A stretch of 5,225 nt of DNA from Clostridiales bacterium. Its GTDB lineage: Bacteria; Bacillota; Clostridia; Peptostreptococcales; Anaerovoracaceae. Both the position numbers and the translations under genes were made by a program. The number at the start of each line of letters is the position of its first letter. The stretch's first letter is position 1. Under the pieces are notes generated by a model. The model was not told the origin of the DNA and made no database searches. It saw only the letters and a program-made list of their open reading frames with translations. The DNA is taken from NCBI GenBank assembly GCA_012799165.1, contig JAAZLU010000135.1:1-5225 (forward strand), written 5' to 3'. Positions 1 through 5,225 of the stretch are shown here, one piece after another.

Positions 1-775
1 CGCTGCCGCCGGATACATAGATGTCAAATTTTTCTGCTATCTTTAACAGATACTCGCTTTGCTCTTTTGTAATGGCGGTATGGAAGCATTCGATCCCGTC
101 AAAAGGATAATTAGTTAAAATATTTTCCAGGTCGCCGACAATGTTATTTGTATAAATATATGGATGCGCCAGAAAGGCCAAACCGCGCGATTCGCGTATA
201 ATTTTCAATACCGTTTCAAGTTTTGGATAGAGCTCCGTTTGATCTATATAAAATTCGCTCTCAGGATTATATAATTCTCTTCTGAAAAAGAGATTGTACG
301 CATTCTTATTATTGATATCCAAGAAAAATTTATCGTTTTGGTCATGTCTGACTATTTCTTTATATATGGTCAAATGATTTATATTGCCGGTATTATAGTA
401 TACATTAAAATCGAAATGTATGCCCCGCTCAGTATACTCTCGCTTTAAAATCGGAAATCTTCTTTTGTACCGCTCTTCGTAACTAATATATAAATTGTGC
501 TCTTCGATTTTTTTTCTCAATATATCACAATCAAAATTATACGCTAATACCTCCGCCAATTCTCCATTGCAGGTTGTAGTAATTTCCATTCCTGTAATCA
601 GCTCACCCGTATAATAGTCCTTCAAATTGACGGCATCTACATCTTCGTAAGCTTTAAGAGTATCGTGGTCCGTAATCGACAAATACTTTATGCCCTTTTC
701 TTCCGCTTCGGCTAATAATTCTACAGTAGTTTGACTGCCGTCCGAATGGTTCGTATGTGTATGTAAATCGACCAT
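1..775 (-). CDS. PHP-domain metal-dependent phosphoesterase, C-terminus outside window
   Basis: This gene runs off the left edge; 258 codons are visible. The protein begins MVDLHTHTNHSDG, the classic PHP opening, with predicted metal ligands H5, H7 and D12. These are followed by ITDHDT (D36, H37), GMEIT (E64), AHP (H204) and GIECFH (H232). The visible part ends in SGGS, where relatives usually continue with SDFHG, so the last ligands lie outside. Family members (COG0613, including TrpH/RNase AM-like enzymes) hydrolyse phosphate esters of nucleotides or short RNAs in the cytoplasm; the substrate here cannot be told. Residues about 80-190 form a divergent middle insertion rich in Tyr, Asn and Lys. 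The ATG at 775-773 is well supported because an in-frame TGA lies four codons upstream and the PHP motif starts at once. The Shine-Dalgarno is weak (GAGATGA). The gene is markedly AT-rich compared with its neighbours: 481-540 has 12 G+C in 60. It probably forms its own transcription unit. Confidence 0.9.
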   Translation of the reverse strand, partial: MVDLHTHTNHSDGSQTTVELLAEAEEKGIKYLSITDHDTLKAYEDVDAVNLKDYYTGELITGMEITTTCNGELAEVLAYNFDCDILRKKIEEHNLYISYEERYKRRFPILKREYTERGIHFDFNVYYNTGNINHLTIYKEIVRHDQNDKFFLDINNKNAYNLFFRRELYNPESEFYIDQTELYPKLETVLKIIRESRGLAFLAHPYIYTNNIVGDLENILTNYPFDGIECFHTAITKEQSEYLLKIAEKFDIYVSGGS

Positions 776-816
776 TAAATCATCTCATTATTATCTATGA
801 CTACATCTGTTTATCT

Positions 817-845
817 ATTATACAAGAGTTTGCAAGCTCTTTCAT
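817..845 (-). promoter_or_regulatory. Promoter for the PHP-domain gene
   Basis: On the minus strand a perfect -10 box TATAAT (817-822) lies 17 bp downstream of ATGAAA (840-845), which matches four of six positions of the -35 consensus TTGACA. The predicted start is near 810, leaving a leader of about 35 nt before the ATG at 775. It sits downstream of the ligase terminator, which supports independent transcription of the PHP gene. It is predicted from sequence only. Confidence 0.6.
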
Positions 846-890
846 CTTATCTTGCGTCAGGATTTATTTAATTCCCATAGATCTCCCAGG

Positions 891-920
891 AAAATGCAAA
901 GGATCGGCATTGCCGATCCT
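891..920 (-). terminator. Intrinsic terminator of the acyl-CoA ligase gene
   Basis: A perfect 9-bp stem (900-908 paired with 912-920, sequence AGGATCGGC) has a 3-nt loop. On the minus strand it is followed by a broken T tract, TTTGCATTTT. It starts about 24 bp after the ligase stop codon. The plus-strand side has no T run, so it should act in the minus direction only. The interrupted T tract may make it less than fully efficient. Confidence 0.75.
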
Positions 921-943
921 CTTACATATAGGCTTTTAAGCTA

Positions 944-2737
944 TTATCTCTTGTTCTCTTCGGAGAATCTCTTTATCTTCTTGCCGGTCGTCTTGTCGAA
1001 ATCATCCTGACGAACCGTAAAGCGGACTATCTTCTTGTAGAGAGGTTGTGCATCGTTAACCTCGTCTACTACCTCGCCTATCAGCTTTTCCACGGCCGCA
1101 GGATCTGCGGCGGCTTCACCGAGCTCGGACTCGACCTCCTCCATATCGGGCTTTATCGTGGCGATTATTACGCTGTCGTAACCGCGATCGTCGCTCCCCG
1201 CCCAGACCATGCACTCGCTGATGAATTTACTGCGCTGCAGGAGGTATTCAAGTTCCTCGGGATAGACATTCTGGCCGTTGCGGGTAATAATCACGTTCTT
1301 CTTGCGTCCGGTTATATATATGAATCCCCCGTCATCCACATAACCCAGGTCACCGGTATGGAACCATCCGTCTATGATGGATCTCTCGGTCTCTTCGGGC
1401 ATTTCGTAATAGCCGAGCATTACGTTGTCACCCTTTATGCAAATTTCGCCAATGCCGTCCTCGCTCTTGTCGACGATCTTAACCTGCTGATTGGGCAGGA
1501 AGTGACCGACAGAGCTGCTTATCATCATGCCATGGCGATCGGGATTTAGCGCCGCCATGGGCGAACACTCAGTAAGGCCGTAGCCCTGAACCGCCTGAAA
1601 GCCCAGCTCATTGAAGAAATCCAGTATCGCCGGGTCTATCGCCGCCCCGCCGGAAATCAGAACATCCATGTTTCCGCCGAAAGCCGCGATTACATCCTTG
1701 AGAAGTTTCTGTGCAATATTTACGCCAAATTTATTGGTAAACCTGTTAATCTTTAGTATCGTATTAACGGCTTTTTCCTTGCCCTGCTTTCTGATATTCT
1801 TCCAGATTGCATTGTAGAAGCTCTCAAAGAGCAGCGGAACCGCGAGTAGGAAGGTCGGTTGAAGCTCCTTGAGGTTCTTTTGAACATGTTTAAGGCCCTC
1901 GCAGTAACCCACACCGGCACCCTTGTACATGGGCATCAAGAAGCCGCATGTGCATTCGTATGTATGGTGAAGCGGAAGCACCGAAAAGAAGAGGTCCGAC
2001 GGCAACACCTGTAGCAGATTCGGTGCGCTCATCAGGTCGCTGCAGAGGTTCCAATGCGAGAGCATTACACCTTTCGCTGCCCCGGTAGTACCCGATGTAA
2101 ATAGAAGAACACTCATCGCATCTTCGTCTATTTCGACATCCATATACTCGGTATTACCCGCATCTATTTCCTTCTTGCCTTCTTCTAAAAGTCTTTCGAG
2201 AGAAAGCACGCAGCCTTCGTGCTCTTCGGCGTAGAAATCCATAACCGTCTCGAGCTTTCCGACTCCGTCCTCGACCATCTTCGCGAATCTCTCGCGATAC
2301 TTCGGCGTGCACATTACTGCACTAACATTGGACCTGACAACGAGATCTCGCAGAGCTTCATCTGAAAGCTCCTTGTCCATTGGAACGATGACACCGACTC
2401 CGCAGAGGATTGCAAGATAGCTGAGTGCCCAGTAGTAACAGTTCTCACCGATAATCCCTATCCGCTTGTCCGTAAATCCCCTCTTTCTGAACGCGGTGCC
2501 TAGGGAGTTCATCTGCTCGATAACTTTCTTATATGTAATAGGAGTGTACTCTACTTCGCCCGGAAACTTCTGCCAAAACGCATTATTATCCGGGTACATC
2601 GCAGCGGTACTCTCCATCATCTGCTTGATGTTGTATATCGGCCTGCTCTCCTTGTACAGGAAATTCTTATCGGTGGATGCATTAATCGCCGCAACATAGC
2701 GTTCGGCTCTCTGCATACCGCTCTCAGATCTGCTCAT
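944..2737 (-). CDS. AMP-forming acyl-CoA ligase (long-chain fatty-acid-CoA ligase-like)
   Basis: This is a complete 597-residue member of the ANL adenylating-enzyme superfamily, a usual length for bacterial FAA1/FadD-type ligases. Such enzymes activate a carboxylic acid with ATP to an acyl-AMP and then transfer the acyl group to CoA in the cytoplasm. Motifs in order: P-loop-like FTSGTTGAAKGV (213-224), YGLTE (386-390), HTGDLG (460-465), the hinge and C-domain region starting GRKKNVIITRNGQNVYPEE (from 477), and the C-terminal KTTGKKIKR (582-590). K586 or K587 of the last should be the catalytic lysine of adenylation. The first domain spans about residues 1-475 and the mobile C-domain the rest. 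Chain length and exact substrate cannot be read; a long-chain fatty acid is the best family guess. The ATG is preceded by GGAGG (2749-2753) about 11 nt upstream. The gene has its own promoter and terminator, so it is probably monocistronic, and it is divergent from the DUF1836 gene. Confidence 0.93.
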   Translation of the reverse strand: MSRSESGMQRAERYVAAINASTDKNFLYKESRPIYNIKQMMESTAAMYPDNNAFWQKFPGEVEYTPITYKKVIEQMNSLGTAFRKRGFTDKRIGIIGENCYYWALSYLAILCGVGVIVPMDKELSDEALRDLVVRSNVSAVMCTPKYRERFAKMVEDGVGKLETVMDFYAEEHEGCVLSLERLLEEGKKEIDAGNTEYMDVEIDEDAMSVLLFTSGTTGAAKGVMLSHWNLCSDLMSAPNLLQVLPSDLFFSVLPLHHTYECTCGFLMPMYKGAGVGYCEGLKHVQKNLKELQPTFLLAVPLLFESFYNAIWKNIRKQGKEKAVNTILKINRFTNKFGVNIAQKLLKDVIAAFGGNMDVLISGGAAIDPAILDFFNELGFQAVQGYGLTECSPMAALNPDRHGMMISSSVGHFLPNQQVKIVDKSEDGIGEICIKGDNVMLGYYEMPEETERSIIDGWFHTGDLGYVDDGGFIYITGRKKNVIITRNGQNVYPEELEYLLQRSKFISECMVWAGSDDRGYDSVIIATIKPDMEEVESELGEAAADPAAVEKLIGEVVDEVNDAQPLYKKIVRFTVRQDDFDKTTGKKIKRFSEENKR

Positions 2738-2748
2738 TTTCTCTCAAT

Positions 2749-2753
2749 CCCTC
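2749..2753 (-). promoter_or_regulatory. Ribosome binding site of the acyl-CoA ligase
   Basis: The minus strand reads GGAGG followed by an 11-nt, A-rich spacer and the ATG at 2737. The spacing is slightly long, and a weaker GAGAG lies closer. No competing in-frame start has a better site. Confidence 0.55.
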
Positions 2754-2785
2754 CACAACTTTCTATCTTACTGAAATTTACCAAC

Positions 2786-2802
2786 CTAGTTTCGGATACT
2801 AT
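2786..2802. promoter_or_regulatory. Candidate operator palindrome over the ligase start point
   Basis: The half-sites TAGT (2787-2790) and ACTA (2798-2801) are separated by 7 bp and centred at 2794, the predicted transcription start of the ligase. A repressor bound here would block RNA polymerase. The half-site sequence and spacing match the core of the Bacillus FapR operator (TTAGTA...TACTAA), a regulator of lipid genes, but the outer and inner bases match poorly. Calling it a FapR site would be speculation; the palindrome itself is plain in the sequence. Confidence 0.3.
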
Positions 2803-2829
2803 ATTAAATTGTGCTTTATGCTTTGTCAA
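2801..2829 (-). promoter_or_regulatory. Promoter for the acyl-CoA ligase
   Basis: On the minus strand there is a perfect TTGACA (2824-2829), a 17-bp spacer, and TAATAT (2801-2806), which matches four of six -10 positions. The predicted start is near 2794, giving a leader of about 57 nt. It lies back to back with the DUF1836 promoter, the two -35 boxes being only 2 bp apart. A TAGT-N7-ACTA palindrome covers the predicted start point. Confidence 0.65.
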
Positions 2830-2831
2830 GA

Positions 2832-2860
2832 TTTACTGAAACGACCTAAAGTGTTATAAT
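2832..2860 (+). promoter_or_regulatory. Promoter for the DUF1836 gene, extended -10
   Basis: TTTACT (2832-2837, four of six -35 positions) lies 17 bp before a perfect TATAAT (2855-2860). The -10 box carries an upstream TG (2852-2853), giving the extended -10 form TGTTATAAT. The predicted start is near 2867, with a leader of about 23 nt. Confidence 0.7.
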
Positions 2861-2876
2861 ACATACTATCAAATTT

Positions 2877-2882
2877 AGGAGG
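2877..2882 (+). promoter_or_regulatory. Ribosome binding site of the DUF1836 gene
   Basis: A full-consensus AGGAGG is followed by a 7-nt A-rich spacer and the ATG at 2890. It fixes the start of that gene and suggests efficient translation. Confidence 0.85.
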
Positions 2883-2889
2883 AAATAAA

Positions 2890-3405
2890 ATGAATTCACA
2901 AAAATTAGACCCAAAAATCGCAGAAAACTTTCATATACCTCGCTGGCAGGAACTGCCGTCGATAGAACTCTACATGGATCAAGTCACAGGTTTTGTGAAT
3001 TCCCGCATCGGCCCCTTCTTCGAAATTGTCGGGGGCGCGCCTCTCACCAAAAATATGGTAAACAACTACGTCAAAGCCAAAATCGTGAACGCCCCGAAGA
3101 ACAAGCGCTACGATAGGCTCTGCATCGCTATGATAATCGTCGTATATATCCTCAAGAGCTGCTACGAGACCGAGGAAGTCGGCAAGCTTATACAGATGGG
3201 AATAAGGATCGATAATACCGAGCTCACCTACGATCGCTTCTGTGAAGCCCTCGAACGGGCTGTAAACGCCGTTTTCCAAGGAGAAATCCACGTCGTCAGA
3301 GAACATATCGAAGGAAGGGAAAACAAATACCTGATGGACAATTTCGCACTCTCCTTCGCCTGCAAACACTATGTTAAGGCAGGATTCCTAAGACAACAGA
3401 AATAG
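2890..3405 (+). CDS. DUF1836 domain-containing protein, possible MerR-like DNA-binding protein
   Basis: This is a complete 171-residue soluble protein with no signal peptide or membrane segment. It carries the DUF1836 hallmarks: RWQELPSIELYMDQV (18-32), LTKNMVNNYVK (52-62), P69 and KRY (72-74), then a hydrophobic helix ending in LK (88-89) and EEVGKLI (95-101). This order resembles the MerR helix-turn-helix and wing, where a Y-E/K turn, a proline, a Y and then 'LK...eI..li' follow one another. I infer DNA binding from that resemblance; the function of the family is not established. The C-terminal half (105-171) is helical-looking and could be a dimerisation or ligand region. It has a strong promoter and ribosome site and is divergent from the acyl-CoA ligase, an arrangement typical of a regulator and its target. 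It ends 3 bp from the stop of the convergent ABC ATPase gene. Confidence 0.85.
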   Translation: MNSQKLDPKIAENFHIPRWQELPSIELYMDQVTGFVNSRIGPFFEIVGGAPLTKNMVNNYVKAKIVNAPKNKRYDRLCIAMIIVVYILKSCYETEEVGKLIQMGIRIDNTELTYDRFCEALERAVNAVFQGEIHVVREHIEGRENKYLMDNFALSFACKHYVKAGFLRQQK

Positions 3406-3408
3406 ATC

Positions 3409-4206
3409 TTACTTCCCCAACAGCGCAGAGTCGGAAGCGAAGTCCTCTCCGCTGGAACGCTCGAACATCTCCATGAGTGCGGCTACACTTAGCCGCCTCT
3501 TTTCTTCGCCTTCTATATCCAATATAATCCTGCCTTCGTGCATCATAATCAGTCTGTTTCCGTAATCTATGGCGTTGCGCATATTGTGCGTCACCATTAA
3601 TGTCGTCAGATTATTCTTTTCAATTATATCAGCGGAAAGCTCCAGCACGGTCTTGGCTGTCTTTGGGTCCAAGGCAGCCGTATGTTCGTCGAGGAGCAAC
3701 AGCTCGGGCTGCTGTATCGTGGCCATCAGCAGAGTCAATGCCTGCCTCTGTCCTCCCGAGAGCAGACCCACCTTGGTCTTGAGCCTGCCTTCCAGACCCA
3801 GGCCGAGTTTTTCCAACTTCTCAATATACATCTCGTCGTCATCCGAGGAAAGCGCCCAGCGGAGGGTCGGTCTCTTCGTGCGCCTGTATGCCAGCGAAAG
3901 ATTCTCCTTTATCCACATTCCCGGAGCCGTGCCCATCATCGGGTCCTGAAAGACCCTTCCAATAAAACGGGCGCGCGTTACATCTGGCATCTGGCTTATC
4001 TCCCTGCCGTTGAGCTCTATGCTTCCCGCATCCAGATCGACGCTGCCGGCAATCGCATTCAGCAGGGTCGACTTGCCCGCACCGTTGGAACCTATAACGC
4101 TCACAAAATCCCCTTCATTTACTAGTAGGCTCACATTATCCAGAACCAGTTTTTCGTTGACAGTCCCAGGGTTGAAGGTCTTGCTCAGATTCTTAAGCTT
4201 CAGCAT
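3409..4206 (-). CDS. ABC transporter ATP-binding protein (COG1101, TrpZ-like)
   Basis: This is a complete 265-residue nucleotide-binding subunit that hydrolyses ATP on the inner face of the membrane to drive the importer. It has Walker A GSNGAGKST (39-47), a Q-loop glutamine in VFQDP (Q87), signature LSGGQ (149-153), Walker B LLLLDE (169-174, catalytic E174), D-loop ALD (178-180) and switch histidine H207. The DEHTAALDPKT stretch and the VFQDPMMGTAP stretch are characteristic of the COG1101 subgroup, which pairs with COG4120 permeases and COG2984 binding proteins (TrpXYZ type). Its ATG lies 14 bp inside the end of the permease gene, with AGGAGG (4213-4218) 6 nt upstream, so translation is probably coupled. 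It is the last gene of the operon. No terminator is visible after it; transcription would run into the antisense strand of the DUF1836 gene. Confidence 0.93.
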   Translation of the reverse strand: MLKLKNLSKTFNPGTVNEKLVLDNVSLLVNEGDFVSVIGSNGAGKSTLLNAIAGSVDLDAGSIELNGREISQMPDVTRARFIGRVFQDPMMGTAPGMWIKENLSLAYRRTKRPTLRWALSSDDDEMYIEKLEKLGLGLEGRLKTKVGLLSGGQRQALTLLMATIQQPELLLLDEHTAALDPKTAKTVLELSADIIEKNNLTTLMVTHNMRNAIDYGNRLIMMHEGRIILDIEGEEKRRLSVAALMEMFERSSGEDFASDSALLGK

Positions 4207-5134
4207 TTCCCGCCTCCTTTAGCGCGGCGCGTCTCTTTGCACGCAGCGCCATCTTCTGTTTTACGACAGGAAGGGCCAGAGCTATCGCAACCGTAACCGC
4301 GGTTATCAGCTTCAGGTCCGTCGCTTTAAGCCAGGGCAGAGTCAGCGCACAGGCTATCACTATCCTGTATATGACCGCACCCGCCACCACCGAGAACATC
4401 TTAAGGGCGAAATTCATCTCATCTCTTACAAAGAGCACCTCGCCGATTATTATGCTGGCAAGTCCTATCACTATGGTCCCCTGCCCCATGTTAACCAGTG
4501 CCGAACCGTAGTCGAACTGTGCGATAAGATTCCCAGCAAGAGCTATCATTGAGTTCGATATTACCAGGCAGAGTACGATCATCATATCCGTATTAACGCC
4601 TACAGCTCTGGCCATCTTCGCATTGTCGCCGGTCGCCCTTATGGAACATCCAACTTCCGTGCCGAAGTAATAATAGAGCACTCCCACGATGATCAGGCAG
4701 AATATTGCACCCGTAACTATCGACACGATGTACGAGCTCGTATTCTGAGGGAAGAGACCGCCCACAATGCTCTTGAGCGTATCGGATGCGATCGTGACCG
4801 TAGCTTTGCCGCTCATAATCCTGATATTGATGGAATATAAGGAAATCATCGTCAATATGCCCGCTAGTATATCGGGAATCTTAAAGACCGTGTGCAAAAC
4901 CCCCGTTATCGCCCCTGCAATCGCGCCGCAGAGCATCGCGGCTGCAGCCGCGAGGAGGGGATGTACGCCGCCGTTCATCAACACGACGGACACCGCCGCT
5001 CCCAGCGGAAAGCTTCCCTCGCAGCCGAGGTCCGAAAACCCCAGAACTCTGTATGTCAAGTAAACCCCCAGTGTGAGCACCGCCCACAACAGTCCCTGAG
5101 CTATCGCGCTTTGTATTGTAGCTGCAGTAATCAT
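4193..5134 (-). CDS. ABC transporter permease (COG4120, TrpY-like)
   Basis: This is a complete membrane subunit of 313 residues with about eight to nine hydrophobic segments, at roughly 6-28, 41-53, 59-82, 88-104, 135-157, 182-202, 216-235, 244-265 and 273-291. It belongs to the branched-chain amino-acid permease fold. Diagnostic stretches include DLGCEGSFPLGAA (35-47), LTMISLYSINIRIM (94-107) and the cytoplasmic loop GTEVGCSIRATGDNAKMARA (158-177), which should contact the ATPase. MGQGTIVIGLASIIIGE (216-232) follows. I chose the ATG at 5134: GGAG (5141-5144) is 6 nt before it but only 3 nt before the in-frame TTG at 5137, which would add one residue. The C-terminus is a basic tail (about 292-306). 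It lies 14 bp after the binding-protein gene and overlaps the ATPase gene by 14 bp. Known relatives import tryptophan or tyrosine; the substrate here is unproven. Confidence 0.92.
   Translation of the reverse strand: MITAATIQSAIAQGLLWAVLTLGVYLTYRVLGFSDLGCEGSFPLGAAVSVVLMNGGVHPLLAAAAAMLCGAIAGAITGVLHTVFKIPDILAGILTMISLYSINIRIMSGKATVTIASDTLKSIVGGLFPQNTSSYIVSIVTGAIFCLIIVGVLYYYFGTEVGCSIRATGDNAKMARAVGVNTDMMIVLCLVISNSMIALAGNLIAQFDYGSALVNMGQGTIVIGLASIIIGEVLFVRDEMNFALKMFSVVAGAVIYRIVIACALTLPWLKATDLKLITAVTVAIALALPVVKQKMALRAKRRAALKEAGNAEA
4213..4218 (-). promoter_or_regulatory. Ribosome binding site of the ABC ATPase, inside the permease gene
   Basis: The minus strand reads AGGAGG, then a 6-nt spacer and the ATG at 4206. 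The site lies within the last codons of the permease gene, which suits translational coupling of the two subunits. Confidence 0.85.
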
Positions 5135-5148
5135 CAAAAACTCCGATC

Positions 5149-5225
5149 CTAAAATTTCTCAGCTTTATCCATTATGTCCTTGGGTATCTCCATTCCGAGA
5201 GCCTCTACGGCTGCCTCGTTGATGC
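5149..5225 (-). CDS. ABC transporter substrate-binding protein, C-terminal end only (COG2984, TrpX-like)
   Basis: Only the last 24 residues and the TAG stop are inside the window; the gene enters from the right edge. The visible end, INEAAVEALGMEIPKDIMDKAE..., matches the typical finish of COG2984 binding proteins, in which an 'N..aA..LGi.IP..il.kA' pattern forms the last helices. These are extracytoplasmic, usually lipoproteins in Bacillota, and deliver the ligand to the permease. The position, 14 bp upstream of the COG4120-type permease, strongly supports the call. The lipobox, ligand-binding residues and operon promoter lie outside the window. Confidence 0.82.
   Translation of the reverse strand, partial: INEAAVEALGMEIPKDIMDKAEKF

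Larger units (their letters stand above)
2768..2876 (+). repeat. Imperfect direct repeat spanning the divergent promoters
   Basis: TTACTGAAA occurs exactly at 2768-2776 and 2833-2841. Each copy is followed, 19 or 21 bp later, by ATACTAT (2796-2802 and 2863-2869) and then an AAATT stretch. The two units of about 42 bp are offset by 65-67 bp. One covers the ligase leader and start point; the other covers the -35 and start region of DUF1836. The spacers between the shared blocks are not similar, so the units could be paired regulator sites or an old duplication. Confidence 0.4.

Noticed and set aside
757..939. A 60-codon plus-strand open frame in the gap before the ligase terminator
   Set aside because: It overlaps the start of the PHP gene, runs through its promoter and the terminator hairpin, has no convincing ribosome site, and resembles no known protein.
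932..941. Short palindrome GCTTTTAAGC just after the ligase stop
   Set aside because: The stem is only 4 bp with a 2-nt loop, too weak to act; the strong hairpin at 900-920 explains termination.
1046..1549. A 167-codon plus-strand open frame opposite the ligase
   Set aside because: It lies wholly antisense to a gene with intact, diagnostic ligase motifs; long antisense frames arise from its codon bias.
2738..2794. A riboswitch or T-box in the ligase leader
   Set aside because: The leader is only about 57 nt and shows no conserved T-box or riboswitch motif and no terminator-antiterminator pair.
2905..3369. A 154-codon minus-strand open frame opposite DUF1836
   Set aside because: The plus-strand frame has a promoter, a perfect ribosome site and recognised family motifs; the antisense frame has none.
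3412..3439. Possible hairpin CTTCC...GGAAG after the DUF1836 stop
   Set aside because: Five base pairs with a long loop and no following T tract do not make a terminator, and the stretch is ATPase coding sequence.
3569..4125. Several plus-strand frames opposite the ABC ATPase
   Set aside because: They are mirror frames of a gene with complete Walker A, signature and Walker B motifs.

Overview
The window reads as ordinary chromosome of a low-to-mid GC member of the Bacillota, most likely class Clostridia. The reasons are strong AGGAGG ribosome sites, near-consensus sigma-A-type promoters, a DUF1836 protein (a family essentially confined to Bacillota) and a three-gene ABC transporter of the TrpXYZ type common in that group. 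Genus-level placement is not possible from the sequence alone.

Left to right: (1) 1-775, minus strand, the N-terminal 258 residues of a PHP-domain metallo-phosphoesterase, cut by the window edge. It is clearly more AT-rich than the rest and has its own promoter at 817-845. (2) 776-943, a gap holding that promoter and an intrinsic terminator (891-920) that ends the next gene. (3) 944-2737, minus strand, a complete AMP-forming acyl-CoA ligase. (4) 2738-2889, a compact divergent control region with two back-to-back promoters whose -35 boxes are 2 bp apart, a TAGT-N7-ACTA palindrome over the predicted ligase start point, and an imperfect direct repeat. (5) 2890-3405, plus strand, a DUF1836 protein with a MerR-like helix-turn-helix look. 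(6) 3409-5225, minus strand, an ABC importer operon read as substrate-binding protein (only its last 24 residues are present), permease, then ATPase. The genes are tightly packed: a 14-bp gap, then a 14-bp overlap.

The ABC genes together should form one importer of the COG2984/COG4120/COG1101 type, for which aromatic amino acids are the known substrates in some relatives. The ligase and DUF1836 genes share a control region, so a regulator-target link is plausible but unproven. The DUF1836 and ABC operons converge with only 3 bp between their stop codons and no visible terminator. I see no CRISPR array, insertion sequence, tRNA or rRNA. I found no convincing new system; the most interesting spot is the divergent control region at 2738-2889.
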